This document shows positions 13,557 to 26,900 of a stretch of DNA of 64,000 nucleotides, one piece after another; within the stretch, counting starts at the first letter, position 1, and the number at the start of each line of letters is the position of its first letter. The notes below the pieces were generated by a model, which saw only the letters and a program-made list of their open reading frames with translations, was not told the DNA's origin and did not search any database. Source of the DNA: Escarpia spicata (taxonomy: Eukaryota > Annelida > Polychaeta > Sabellida > Siboglinidae); contig OZ023210.1 in assembly GCA_963995525.1 (NCBI GenBank), forward strand, positions 27,627,116 through 27,691,115, in the 5' to 3' direction. Position numbers and translations under genes: made by a program.

Positions 13557-15999
13557 TCACGGGGAATGTGCTCACGGTTTCTCTGGTTACTCACCTGTTC
13601 GAAGGTGCCTTCTTGCCAATCATCAGGATGTCTTCAAGTATCACCTGTTTCACGTCCTATACAGACGTAGAAACATTCATTGTCAACGTTACTTCTACAG
13701 TCGTACCAATAGACAAATGCACCAGGCCTCACTATCTGCGTCAAGCCTTACTAGTTGACACTGATCATCAAATAATGCAATCAAAACATCAGTCTAGTAA
13801 TATCTCTACAATTCCGTCAAGCTCTATCTGTTAACATACAGAGTCACCTTGGACTGTCTGCAAATTACGTTTCTGGTCACACGTCATAAGTACGGTATCG
13901 GTTTTTATGGCGGATTTATTTTACTGTAAATACTTTTTAAGACATTAATACTCAACACCAAAACCCACATATATATCAAGACCACCAGGCCACAAGTTCA
14001 GTAGTTGGGCAGAAGTAAAGTCACGGGAAAATTAACTAACATGAAGTCACCATTTTGGCTAGAAAAAAATTAAAAGAAGTAAAGACACAATTAACACCGT
14101 CTTATTCAAGGCTACATATGAAGTCTTGCAAATTTTCACTAATAAAGTTAAAATAAATGTAAATATGAAGAACTATAACATTGTAATCGTTCTTAATTTG
14201 TCCAGTGACTATTTCATGTGACTTTATTTCGACATTCATTCAGTCACCTCAAATCTGTTGCAACCAGAACCCACCTGTCTAGCACACAACTCTGCCACAA
14301 TGGCGCCCTCTATGGCCAGTTTCCTCTTCACCCAGTGACAAAGTTCTTCCGGATCAGGCACAACAATTGCAACGGCAGTCGGCTACAAACAGGTAGTAAG
14401 ACCTGCTATTATTGATGAAACTCAGATTCTCTAAAGCCATGAGAGGTACTTCAAGAATTTCCTCTTTATGTCATACGCAGAAGGCAAACCTAATTGTTAT
14501 TCCCTAGCTACAATACCCATCATCTAGTGAAATATTGGATTGAGGAGATTAACCTTTCTTTCCCGATCTAACAATCATTTAGTAAGTTCTAGCGACGACT
14601 TCAACATGAATATTATTTTATTAAACTAGTTAAGTATAATATATTCATACATTGCAGATATGAACAAGGAGAACAAGAATGATTATTTTGACTCCATGCA
14701 CAGTTACTGTACACTATCCACGTCTGAATAGTTTGTTAAACGGTCGGTGATATCTAATAAGACTCCCATAGGAACCAGCAAATTATTATTATTATTATTA
14801 AATCAGTATGTATACACATGGAAGTGATATGTTGTGCTGTGGAATATGGAAAGAAAGAAAGAGCGTGCATGATTATTTATAAATTATGTTAAAAACTTTA
14901 TTGGAATATACGTAATCGTTCACACACCATCGTGGTCAAAGGATGAAGTAATGTTTGGTACCTTTTCAGGGTCTACGAAAACTGGAGACATTGAACCAAA
15001 CCAAGCCTTGTTTTTATTTATGTCTTGATTTAGCTCGTTTTTGGTTGAACAATGTTTATTATAAATATGACTTACCTTCAAACTGTCGCCATGGACCATT
15101 ATCTGTCCAACAGCTTCGGATCTGATATAAATGTTCTCGATTTTCTCTGGTGCAACATTTTCTCCCTGCAGTTGCAAACATTATGTGATTAAAATGCCAG
15201 TGTTTTTAGTTAGATAAATAATTCTGATCGACTGCCAGATTGCTCAAATCATGTAAATGTGTCCTAAGACAATGAACAACATTATTTTAAATGCCATTAT
15301 TTTGGATGTGACTGTTACAGGCTGTATATGTTGTTGAGTATAAACATAGCTGTTCGGCATGCCTTGTAAACGTGGTTTTTGGAGTGAACCATTCTATTTA
15401 AAGAGTCAAATACTAATAAACATCGTGCTTCAATACAAACATTTAAAATTTGTATTGACATTAAGGTCAGTATAGGATCAAATAATCAACCTTTATATGG
15501 TAACTATTATACTCCACTGCCGCCGGGTAAATCAAACATGGGGCATACCTGTGCCAGTTTGAAGATGCTCTTCTTTCTGTCAATTATCTTTAAGGCACCA
15601 TTCTGATCAACAAATAATATTCATTATTACAATTACGTTACAATTGTTTTTCCTAGCAACAATTAAAGTTGTGTTTAACTCGAAGTTAGAGATTTACAAC
15701 GTAAAAGGAAGAGTCACTAACTGGTAGACACATTCCAATGTCCCCTGTGTGCAGCCAACCGTCACTGTCTAGAGCCTCGGCCGTCTTCTCAGGCTCGTTG
15801 AGATACCCGACGAATGCGTTCCCTCCTTTGACACACACCTGAAACAAACATGACACACGTGATTCCTTCATCTAGACTTCCAGGAGCTGATTATTATTAC
15901 TAATTAATGTTTTGATATAATAGTAATAACAGCATGCTTGTACAGCACGTATCTCCTCAGAAACATGATGTCAGAGGCACAGCAAAGAAGAATGAACCG

Positions 16000-18515
16000 T
16001 TATAATAATAATAATAATAAGGTCTTATATAACGCTGTATTCAGTCCTTAGTTCTGTTCAAAGCGCTTTACGAAAGGTTTACAATTATATGTCACTCATT
16101 TAGGTAGTGAAACTGATTTTAAAAAGATGTGTCTTCAGCGCCGTCTTAAACGACGCAATAGTGTCACATTGTCTGACTGACTGTGGAAGATTGTTCCAAA
16201 GTACAGGGGCCGCTTTGGAGAACGCACGGTCTCCGAAAGACTTGAGGCGTGTGGTTGGTACTGTGAGCAGACCAGCAGAATTCGATCGGAGAGAGCGTGT
16301 GGGCTGATATTCAACAAGAAGCTCGGAAATGTATTGCGGTGCAAGTCCGTGGAGTGTCTTGAAGGTGATCAGGAGAATTTTAAACGTAATTCTTTCTTGG
16401 ATGGGAAGCCAATGGAGAGATTTCAGGACTGGTGTTACGTGCTCGTGTTTCCTTGTTCGTGTGATTAAACGAGCAGTCGTGTTCTGAATGCACTGCAGTC
16501 TACGTAGCTGACACTTGTTAGTTCCGAACAGCAGCGAATTACAACCATCCAGTCTAGACGTTATAAATGAATGGATGATTTGTTCGGCAGCTCCTGGCGT
16601 GAGAAATGTGATGATTTTACCCACCTTTCGGATTTGCAGACCAGAAGATGGCACTGACTTGTTTATCCATTGTAAGTTCAGCATCGAATATGACCCCAAG
16701 ATTTCTGACACATGTACTGGGGGTGACTTGGGCATCTCCACCGTTGATCTTTGTTGTTTTAGGTATCTTTCTGCGCAGCGCCTCAGATCCCGTGAATATA
16801 ACTCAAGTTTGTTTGCTGTCATCCAACCGTTGATGTCAGCAATGCACGTTTCTAGCTGAAATATGGCAACAGATGTGTCGGAGATCTTGAATATTGTGTA
16901 GAGCTGCGTATCGTCAGTGTACATATGAAAATCCAAGCCATGTTGTCGGATTTTGCAACCCAGTTCACCAGCCGTGTATATGGTGGACAGTGACGGTCCC
17001 AAGACTGACCCTTGGGGGACACCGCATGTCAGCACCGACACGTTCGAGATGGCTTCTCCAATCTTATTAGCTTGTTTTCTGTTTTCGAGATACGAAGTAA
17101 ACCAGTTTAGTGCTGTGCTCGAAAGGCCGATCTTTTTTGACAGACGTGACACAAGCACCTGGTGGTCAATCGTGTCAAAAGCAGCAGACAAGTCAAGGAG
17201 GACTAAACACGAGACACATCGATTATCCGCAGATAAGAGTAAATCGTTCTGGATTCTCAGCACTGCAGTCTCTGTACTGTGGCCCTTTCTGTATGCTGAC
17301 TGATTCACTTCAAATGGGTTGTGCTGTGCCATGTGACGTGACAAACGTGACGACACCACCTTCTCAATTACTTTGGACAGGAAACTGAGATTAGATATCG
17401 GTCGTTAGCTTGTAAGACATTCGGTATCCAGGGATGGCTTCTTAAGAAGCGGAGTCACAAGTGCAGCTTTCAAGTTAGCTGACACATCTCCTGTGGCCAG
17501 CGAGATGTTCACAATCCTGGTAATGACAGGAACAAGTGCGTCAAGGCAATTCTTCAACATCCGTGTCGGCAGAGGATCGAGAGCGCAGGATCGAGGAGCA
17601 GATGATGTAATGATGTTTCTGACCTCATCCTCAGAGGCTGGCGACAGCCTATCGAACGGATGACTTCCATCATGTTCATAAGTAGTGATCGTGGCATCAC
17701 GTTGTGTCATACTGGCGAACGAGTCCATCCAAGTCATTAGCTGGAGTAGTGTACAGCTCTGACTGAGAAATGTCTGCCTGCATGTGACACACACTTACAT
17801 TGCGGTATAATCTGTAGCTGATCCGTTTCTTAGGAACAGAAGGTTTACAACCTTGTATCTTGAATGTCACTGCAGAGTGGTCGGATATACCCGGATTCTC
17901 AACCACGATATCACCAATGATGTCTGCTTCGGATCGCGTGATTATTAGGTCTATAGTGTGACCATGTGAATGTGTCTTATCCATCACATGCTGATGCAGA
18001 CCATGATATTCTAGGATGTTGTGAAAGCGTACAGGCTTTGTATCATTCAACAAATCAACGTGTATGTTGAAATCGCCAACAATCACCAAGTTGTCATGGC
18101 CCATGCAGAAACACTGCAGAAAATCTGAGAATTCGTCCATGAATATCGATGCGCTCAGACCATTACGGGCAGACGGTGGAGGACTATAGATAACACATAC
18201 CCGGAAACAGTATGATCTATACATCAGCTGAAGACACGTCACTTCAAACGATCTGTATGTCTTTGTGGCAAGTTGCCTCATTTCGAAAGATGCACGGTAG
18301 ATGACACCAACACCTCCTCCGGTTCTGTCTCTACGCGGTTTGTGGTCAAATTTGTAGCCGTTTGGTGACAACGAATTTATCTCTGTCCGACTAGCGAGGT
18401 TTCTGTCAGTGCTAGAATATCAAGTTCGTTGTCATCAACCAACTTGACAAGTTGATCCACTTTAGATTTCACGGACCGGGTATTTAGTAGACATGCAGTT
18501 GATACTATTTCACAG
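16000..18515 (-). mobile_element. L2-like non-LTR retrotransposon in an ACSL intron
   Basis: Minus-strand element between ACSL exons 18759-18671 and 15838-15722. The endonuclease part runs from about 18515 (LLNTRSVKSK, LDILALTET) through GGGVGVIY, VIYSPPPS, IVGDFNIHVD, HTIDLIITRS and ISDHSAV. The reverse-transcriptase part (from 17359) has YRKGHSTETA, LLDLSAAFDTIDH, SGVPQGS-like CGVPQGSVLGP and MYTDDTQLY. The last has Thr where active L2 copies have Ala. The C-terminal region has HGLAPQYISELL. The 3' end shows the hallmark tail gcgttatataagacc followed by (TTA)n at 16020-16000. Frameshifts around 17360-17700 and 18360 separate the pieces. No ORF1 is seen, so the copy is 5' truncated and dead. 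Confidence 0.9.
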
Positions 18516-19904
18516 GAAGTACATACAAATTATCAAAAGAAAACTGACAAAATGTTGGGAATTTATTCATACTAAAGGAAACAATTTTGGGATTTTAGTG
18601 CAAAAGCACCCTGCATACATATTACAATAAACAATTAATTGATATCAGTAAATTTCAATAAACGACCTACCTCTCCCTGCTGGTCCTTTGCATAGTAGTC
18701 CATCTCAGGAACATCGACTAATTTGATTACGTTAGCTGGTGTAGGGGGTCCAACGTAACCTAAAGGGCATATAATAGCACTAGTACACGTTGTAACAGGG
18801 GGTAATAATAAAATCGTTTTCATAAGTAGTTCCCTTGCCATGTTGTTAATATGTAGGAGTACAATGGGAGAATGCCTGACTTCGACACCACTGAGGTAAC
18901 GGGAAAGATCTAATGTGTTCCATTATAATCAGTATTCAGTAAACAACATACCTGTTACAGGGTCTCCAGGTATGGTATTTGCGATATTTGTACACTCCGT
19001 TTGTCCGTAGCCTTCGATCACCTATGATGGAAGATCGAATAATTATTATAACGGGTCAGTTTATGTAACCAACGGGTAGTGTGTAGCCGTCGGAGCAATC
19101 ATTTAAATTCCCCAGATGTATCTTCAAGATTAATTATGTCTTTGTCGACCGTGCTGTTAGTTCATTATCCAACAAAGGTGCATAGTGCATCAATCACATA
19201 GCTAACCTTTTTAACGACTTGCACGCCTACACAGCTTGATATAAATACCACATCGGTTGACTAGTACATACACACACTATGTGTCCCATGATAACTTATT
19301 ATTCTTAGGAAATTCTTATAAATGTTTACAGTGATTCAATCAGTGTAAAGAGGAGGTATGTGGTCCAGTATGCAATACATGCTGGGTATTTCCAAGACGT
19401 TGGGGTATCCACATGTCCCGAACAAGAAGAACACATACCAAACATCCAAGAGCCACTCTTGTGAAATTGACGACATGGGGCGAGAGGGGTAATGGTGCGG
19501 AGAACACCACTCGTATTCTCCCTCCGAGAGACACCTGCACCTTGTGGAACACCAGTGAATCCCAGATAGTGTTCTTTCGTATGATACCCTCCTTCAACCA
19601 TCAACCCAGGCAGAACTAAGCTGTTGAGGGCATAGTAAATAGCTGTTACATTTCCCGTACTCCCCTCATTTAACCAAAGCTTTGTCAGATTCCTTAAATA
19701 ACTACAGTGGTTCCAGTTTTCCTATTCCCTTCAATTAACCACAACGATTCCACATTCTCTGCCCCTCCCCAGCCCTATTTACCAATGCAAATGAAGACAT
19801 GTTATACTCCGTAATATTGCTATCACCTTTCGACTTGCTGTTGTAAGCCATCCGGAATATGTAGTTGCTAACGTAGCTCTTCGACACATTTGCTATGACC
19901 TGCA

Positions 19905-20650
19905 GAAAGAGTGTAGGGACGAGGTTCACGGAAGTCTTCTAAGCTTAGTAAATCCACATTTCAACAACAACAACTTTAACACAGTTGCATTTGAATAAGG
20001 AACACTGTGTCATGGTGTAAGTTACATAAGTACTTTCTGACAGACGTGATCGCAATAAATGTAAACATAACTGGCAGAAGGTTTTACCAAACCATGACCA
20101 AGACGGCGTTATGATTAACTAATGTTGTAAGTAATGTGATGGGTATTATTATTAGGCCATACCACGCGGACATGCCTCCACAGCAGGACCGCCAGAAGCA
20201 TATTACAATAGGATTGCAGGAAGTTGTACTATGGCCATAATATCGTTTCATAACAAGATCACCATAAAGTTTTACCTGGACGAAAAACAAAGAGGACTTG
20301 CAACAGCAGGAAGTTCTCGACAACAGGAAAACCAATATTGCAATAAATGTGTCGTCAGGAAGAATACACCATGCCACACATTTGGGCATGAATTATGTAA
20401 GACTTACATGTATCTCTCGTGTATTTGACTTACCTGCGTTCGGGCAACATGACTTGCCATACTTAAAGGGAATAAAAACAAGGCATTAGCTAAAATCCGT
20501 TTTCCATGTGTACACAAATATTAACATTGTATGTAACATTTGACAACATTTAAAAAATACAGAAAAATACGTTTGTAGACAAAATTATATTTTAAACCCG
20601 TCTGTGTAGAGATTCCCGCAAAGTTGAAATTTAATGAGCTAGGCGATCAC
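19905..20650. other. ACSL intron sequence, nothing recognised
   Basis: Only short ORFs; no additional ACSL exon could be recognised despite the missing segment. Confidence 0.4.
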
Positions 20651-20659
20651 GTGGTATCG

Positions 20660-20667
20660 TGACGTCA
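20660..20667. promoter_or_regulatory. CRE palindrome upstream of the P2X7-C-like gene
   Basis: A perfect TGACGTCA, the full cAMP-response element bound by CREB/ATF factors, begins 77 bases before the start codon at 20737. The location suits a core promoter; activity is inferred. Confidence 0.5.
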
Positions 20668-20736
20668 AAGCTGACTCTCGGCTTTGTTGACATCTATGCA
20701 TCGCCATTGTTGTTCTCTCCATTCTCTTGTAACATC

Positions 20737-23700
20737 ATGGCTAGTGGGAGTTTCCCAGAGTTTCAAGTGAAATCATACGATTTTGAGCCACTAGCGGGAA
20801 CGGTTACAGCGGATGATTCGTCTGATTCCGCTCTTTCCGAGCATTTCAGCGACGGTAGCGAAGAAGATGATGCGGAGTCGGACACTGACAGTCACAATGT
20901 GAATGTTCGCTCAGGCAACACCGACTGGTAAGCTGCAACTTCATTATAATGACACATATGGTGTGAAAACTTCGACAACAACACTGATATCGTTTTAGTA
21001 CGACGTTATATTATAAAATGCGGTGTCAAAGCTGTACAGAGAGTTAGCTAGAGGTTGTAGCTAAGTAGGTCATCGGACGAAGTAATTGTAAACAGACTTG
21101 TCAATGTCAAAGACAAACTTCACAAAGTTACGAACCGTCGAACGTCGTAAGCATGGTTGTCTGGTTTATGCGGATCGAGTTTAGGACGTTATAGCTACTT
21201 ACGATATCACCCCTCTGGAGAAAACCCACACTTTTAGATAGGACAGTTGTTCGCGAGATGATCATAATATGATTATGTCATTTATGTGGAACAATGATTT
21301 GTATTACTCTGAGTCTGACACACAACAGTATAGCTACTATATAATCAAAATAAACTAAAATAAACATTAAAACAACATGCAGAACAATTGAATAATTATG
21401 GTAATGGGTTATAGCCTGAAGGGTTATGTCCTAGACCTAGGGGTTTAGTGTAACCCTAGGGGTCTTATATGTGAGATGTTACCAGTGGGTATGTATGTGC
21501 CCTACGACTATGTCCATAAAAATCATAAGGACATAGCATTTTTAATCACAGTTTTGTGTGACATATTTATTACAAATTCATCAAGCAAGTTTTAGAACAC
21601 AATTTTACTGGGTTGAATCATTACAAATTCATCAAGCAAGTTTCATAACACAGTATTACTGGGATGAATCATTCCAAATGTTGGTAACTGTGTAGACCTG
21701 GTAACAACCAGACAGCAGCACACAATGTGAATCACCACACAGTGCACAGACAATGGTTATAAGCCAAACAACACCCATGGGAATACTTCCCCTGCAGGCA
21801 GATGAGAATATGGCTTCTGCAAATACCTGCCCATTGATAAACAAGTTATCTAGTCCATTTTGTTGATTACTTTACCTATGACATGCTAATAAATAGCTTA
21901 GCTTCACATCTACAGACCAATTATCTTTACAGGGCAACTTCCCATCCCTTTAGGTGATAATTGTAAACATCTTGTCCACCACATAAGCTTACCTCCCAAT
22001 TAGGGAGATTAACCCCAGCATATAAACCTTCATCAACTGTCATTAATTGCAATTGACATAAGACAGGGTTTGCACAATCTTGAAAAGACCTTGAATTTGA
22101 AAGTCTCATGAAAAAGCCTTAAATTTTAAAAAAGGCCTTGAAAATTGATCAAATGTCCTGAAAAGCCCTTTAATTTTGCCTCAATAAATTTTCCCAAAGC
22201 TGGAATCGGAATTACATCAATGTTTATATTTAAAATGTTTTGAAATTCAAAATGCAAGACATGAAAATGAATGAAACATGGAAGTCAATCCTTCGCCTTA
22301 TATATATATATATTTATTACAAATTCGGAGTTTCTTCCCGTAACACACTTGGCTATTTCTGTTTTGCTATAATCTCACTAGGTTGACTGTCGGCTCGCCA
22401 CTTGCTATTGACCGCCATTTTCATTGACACATTTCGCCAGTTCGATGTGTATTGTGTTTGACTAGGCATGCATGCAGTTGACAAATAATGGGAAAGAGCT
22501 TATTCAATTTGAAGTGGTTGACCCAGTAGGGGTGGGCGAGAGAATGGAAAGACGATCCTCACAAAGCGAACTGTTTTGCGTGTCGGAAGACCATTGATTT
22601 GGGAAAGATGGTAGAAAATGCATTGAAATTGCACATGAAGAGCTGGAAACACAAATCAAACAATTAAATGTTGGGTTTATCGAGCATGCATCTCTTCATC
22701 ACTACAAGTACATCGACGAGTAACAAATAAAAAATTGATCCTAAAAGCAAAACATTGGCAAGTGATGCATCAGCAGATTTGACAACACCATGCGATATGG
22801 CAGTGCCTGTTGATATAATATATGTATATATACACACATATATATATATATATAATAGTGAATATGATATTGTTTTTGGCCTTCAAAATTGAATTTCTGA
22901 CACTTGAAATGGTCCTAAAAGGCCTTAAAATTTGTTTGCTGAAAATATGTATGAACCCTGCAAGAGTCAACAGTAGAACACAGGCTTATATGCATCAACT
23001 CCAAAATTCCTTTACTACTTCATGAGTATTTTGGTTGTTTATTTGATGCGTATATCTATGTACCTGTTATCATAAATATATGTTTATAAGTTGCTGTAAA
23101 CTGATGTGGGTAGTGCCAGTAACCCAACATATAATAAAAAATTTCATTTTTTAAAAAGCAAACATAATATTGCGTATGGCCACATTAGACTTGAACATTG
23201 TGTTATTTATAAAAAAAAGCAACTGTTATTCTGGAGTTATGTCTTGTTACAGGTGTTCATGCGGCAACTGTCGGATTATGCCGACAGAATATGAAAGCAT
23301 ATGTTGTCAAGAAATCTGTGCAGTTGCCAATAAAACTGGCAATGCACAGATTAAATGCATCACAGAACATGATGGGTTTGCCCCAAATTTCCTCAACCAC
23401 CATGTTGTGGAGTTGGCAGTGTTTGAGTTTAACGGTACTGATGGCCCACTTGACGACAACGATGAAATACACAAGTAAGTATCACGATAAGGTATAAAGC
23501 CAGATAAAACAACGTGGTGTAATTCAATTCAACCTTTCCCTCGTACATCTGTACTTAGGTTATACATGATAAAAATGCCAGAACTAAAATGGAAATTGGC
23601 CAATTAAAAATATACTGTCCTTGAAATTGTTAAAACCTTAAAAGTATCCACTACACAGTGTATCCTGAAACATGGTGATTACATCACTGATGTAATCGAT

Positions 23701-23922
23701 GATGATTAATGTTATCATGTACATCAGTACAAATCAATAGGTAATCTAATGCCATTGTTTTACAGCATCTACAGACATGTTGCGTATCGACGATTTGTCA
23801 TGTGGATATGGCATCGCCTAGGACGCTACAACCGGAAGATTCTGCCATCGTGTGTTGTCAATGCAATTCGCACTGCATTTCCATCTGCAATCTACGTCGG
23901 ATTTCGGTATGCACGGCCATGA
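20737..23922 (+). CDS. P2X7 cytoplasmic (ballast) domain-like protein, 189 residues, three exons
   Basis: Exons 20737-20927, 23253-23474 and 23766-23922 total 570 nt, i.e. 189 residues plus stop. Splicing exon 1 (ending ..GAC TG) to exon 2 (G TGT..) rebuilds a Trp codon and gives NTDWCSCGNCRIMPT, then ESICCQEI. The exon 2/3 junction rebuilds Asn, giving EIHNIYRHVAYRRFV, then LGRYNRKILPSCVVNAIRTAFP and YVGF. This is the cysteine-rich Zn-binding/ballast fold known from the P2X7 receptor C-terminus: W.C.CG.C..MPT.E, CC.E, AYR.F..W..LG and R.iPSCVV..IR..FP. It stands alone here, without channel segments, as in many invertebrate proteins. The first 60 residues are acidic and Ser/Asp-rich. The ATG at 20737 has good context (A at -3, G at +4). 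All introns are GT..AG. AATAAA at 24113-24118 is the likely polyadenylation signal. Function unknown. Confidence 0.88.
21571..21672. repeat. Two-copy 51-bp tandem repeat
   Basis: The block tacaaattcatcaagcaagt recurs at 21571 and 21622, each followed by a related actggg-tgaatcatt segment. Confidence 0.8.
22064..22960 (+). mobile_element. hAT-like element with a broken BED-type zinc finger ORF
   Basis: The two ends are imperfect inverted repeats: CAGGGTTTGCACAATCTTG at the left and, read inward from the right, CAGGGTTCATACATATTTTC. The subterminal tracts share AAGGCCTT motifs. Inside, from 22490 on plus, lies MGKSLFNLKWLTQ, a stop, then WAREWKDDPHKANCFACRKTI and LHMKSWKHK. This is a C-x2-C...H-x4-H finger of the kind that starts many hAT-derived proteins. 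The premature stop and lack of a transposase body mean it is non-autonomous. No convincing 8-bp target duplication was found, so the class assignment is tentative. Confidence 0.5.
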
Positions 23923-23929
23923 ATGGGGA

Positions 23930-26900
23930 CTACTGGTATCGGGAACGATGTCTGTCTATCAGGACTTGCTTTGGGACATGCTGGTAGGATGCTGTTAGTG
24001 GGGGTGGTGCTACGATGCCAGTCTGTGCAGCGGCTTCTAGTGCCTTGCTGTAGCTGGGGAACTCCAGGCGACGTTTCTTGACAGTGTCCATAAGCTTTAT
24101 GACGTACTCTGTAATAAATACAATGCTATTATTATACCATATGACTGCGATTTCACTCAGTTGTTTCACCCTGACAGCAAACGAATAATTATCCCCAATT
24201 AATGTTCATCTGTAATCATAAATATATATTCACAGCGTGCATGATTAATGGAAGGTGCATTTTTTTACCTGACCAAAATAAATTGCAATCCTTTGATACC
24301 TCAAACTGCACACATCATTGAAAATCTAAAAACATCCAACAACACCCCTTTATTGATGCTCCAAAAAACACCAACCTCCCTTTTATTATCTATTCAAACA
24401 GTTCACACACATCATGCACCCCGCACCTACAAGCCTGAAATATACATCTGTTGAAATTTACATGGTCTTATTTTATTTAAAAAATATAGTGCAGGTCCAA
24501 CGTAATCATTAATTTCAAGTTGCAAGGTATGTATTGTTTATTCTATGATAAAAACATCGTAAATAATTGATATCACGCTACAGAATCTACACAGAGACAT
24601 AGTTACTTTTGTTATGTTACACTTTTATGCAGACAATTACCTGGAAATGTGACAATATATTACTTGTGAACATTTTATTTTTGGTTATAACTAATCATCT
24701 ACTAAATTTACAATAGATAGGTTTGCAACTTGCATTGCATTTATTGTTATTGTTTCACAACAAATGACCATTTTCACACTTGGTAGCTGGGCAACAACCC
24801 ACATCCAAATGTGAACATATTTATTATTTGATAAATTTACTTGATTTTTTTAATAACATTATTAAGTTAAAAATCAAATAAATTCATTAATGACATTTTG
24901 TAACATCATTAGTAGAATCCTTATCCATTGATATAGTTACTATCATAACAATATGTGACTATCATAACAATATGTGACTGCAGACATGAACAATCCTGCA
25001 ATACTCAATTTTATAGTCACAATAGGAAGCCTGCTCCAGGAGTGGTGTAATAATAATAATACCTATTAGTAACAATAAGTTGAACAAAGCACAATATAAT
25101 AACAGAAACAATGTAATAGTAACTGGCATATAATATATATACATGTTTATTAATATATGTCGCATCAAAATAGAAATTTAATTATGCTTTCTGTATCCTA
25201 TTGAACTAGTTTATCCAGGTTTTATGATTGCCAACATCCATCCCATGAATAATGTGGGAGCCGAATAATAGTCCTTGGTACATTTCTGAGCTTCTGTTAA
25301 AAAAAACATCATGACTTGTGCCAGTAATTAGCAATGCACCAAGCAGTAAGGTGTAATTACACTGATTGCAATCTATTAAATTGCAGTGACATTTCTTTTG
25401 TCTTCCATTCATTCATGTTATACAGACATAAAATGAAAAATATGTTCTATCCGTAAACGTTGTTTGTAGATAATACAAGATACGATAGTTATATTTTTGT
25501 GCTAAATATTTATCTCAATACATACTGTAGTTCCAATTCAAAATGTAATGATAATACCTTCAAATGTAATAGTATATATTACATGATGTACATTGTCTTC
25601 GATATTCAACTGTAATAAAATGGAAACTAGGCAATAGCAATATATGACACTGTAATGTAATTCACCATAGGCCTGTGCAATGGAGTTATGAAAATACAAA
25701 TCAATAAATTACTATTGAAATATTAAACATTCTATAGTAACAAATATAACAGTACTTGTGTGTTACAATAGTGTGTGTTATGAAAGCTGCTCTCGACTGT
25801 AAGAATTCTATAGTAACAAATGTAACAGTACTTGTGTGTTACAATAGTGTGTGTTATGAAAGCTGCATCTACTGTAAGAATTATATTTATTGAAAACATT
25901 ACTTTTGAAAACTTAAACATAACATATTATTAACTCGATGAATACATACTGTAATCTACAGGGTGTTCAATGTGGTAACCATTCAATATTAATAATAATT
26001 AATCACATCTACCTGCAAGGTTTATCAATTGCAGTGGTGATCAGGGTGATGTTAGGCATGGGTTAATTGCATGGGTTAATTATAGTAATAATAAGTATCC
26101 GACATGTCACATCCATGTTACCCAGTTCCTGCCATTTCCACCTAGCATGCTTTAATTACCAGTAGATCAGGTTCAGATAACTATTTTAACTGGAGGGAGA
26201 ATGCAGTGGGCCAGCTGGAGGTGGCTGGTGTATTTGTTATTCATAGCAGGAAAGACCTACAAAGTGCAATGTCAACTGGTAATTAATTAGATTTGATCTT
26301 TGATCAGTTGACTGGGGCAAACACTACACTTAGTTCCTCAGTCAAGTGGAGGAGTCACAACAAAGGAGTCCAATTAGCTGGATTAGCAGACAGGTGCCAA
26401 ACACTGTAATAAACTGTTTCTACAGAGAATACTGATGGGGGATAATTCTTCAGCAAGTCATTGGTGACATAAGACTTTAGTGAGTCATGTGTCAGAGGAG
26501 GAGATTGCCAGCAACTGGTTCCAACTATGAGAGTGAGACAGACCACTTCCTAATTTTTAAATTTTTGTTTTAAATATATAACTTATGCATGGTACTTTAT
26601 GTGTACATATATTTGATGTTGATCAAAATGCATGGCACTTTCATAAAGTCCAAGTATTGTCATTTAAAAAACAACAAATGTTATGTATGAAAAATAATAA
26701 TTAATTTATGCAAATTCAACGTTAAATACATTTGAAAATATAATTATTCTTCCATCTGCAAATTCACATTGCAATGTTCTGTATCCAAGTATTGCTTCTT
26801 ACGGTTTAAAAACCATTATAACAGACTAACCTGACTCGGCAACGAGTATAATTAAAATAATTATTTCTTATTTGCATGTAAAACTAAATAGATTAATTAA

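Larger units (their letters stand above)
13040..19899 (-). pseudogene. Long-chain fatty-acid-CoA ligase (ACSL), C-terminal exons, probably decayed
   Basis: Nine exons of an ACSL1/5/6-type acyl-CoA synthetase, minus strand, in order: 19899-19827, 19591-19439, 19021-18952, 18759-18671, 15838-15722, 15602-15549, 15165-15076, 14382-14275, 13656-13595, plus the terminal exon 13177-13040. ACSL activates long-chain fatty acids to acyl-CoA using ATP at ER or mitochondrial membranes. Visible motifs are EGYGQTE (adenylate site), [30 protein letters not shown] and the C-terminal FSIENGLLTPTHKSKR. Most junctions are GT..AG and join in frame. Lesions: exon 13656-13595 is 62 nt where both duplicate copies have 72 nt (10-nt deletion, frameshift). 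Exon 19899-19827 ends one base out of phase with the next. The usual TGAAPLS-type motif reads SAPLPLS. The N-terminal half and P-loop are absent here. Either a pseudogene or a gene with unusual splicing. Confidence 0.8.
20928..23252 (+). other. Intron 1 of the P2X7-C-like gene
   Basis: Begins gtaagc and ends tgttacag. It contains the 51-bp repeat near 21571 and the hAT-like insertion at 22064-22960. No other coding segment was recognised. Confidence 0.85.

Noticed and set aside
20084..20389. Minus-strand ORF (KLYGDLVMKRYY...) as a missing ACSL exon
   Set aside because: It follows an acceptor-like tract, but the residues do not match the expected ACSL segment.
20659..20736. Upstream extension of the P2X7-C-like gene from a GTG codon
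   Set aside because: Animal genes rarely start at GTG. The ATG at 20737 has good context, and the CRE-containing stretch suits a promoter or leader.
21437..21465. CCTAGGGGTT/AACCCTAGG near-palindrome as a regulatory hairpin
   Set aside because: The stem has a one-base mismatch in length, and nothing around it suggests a function.
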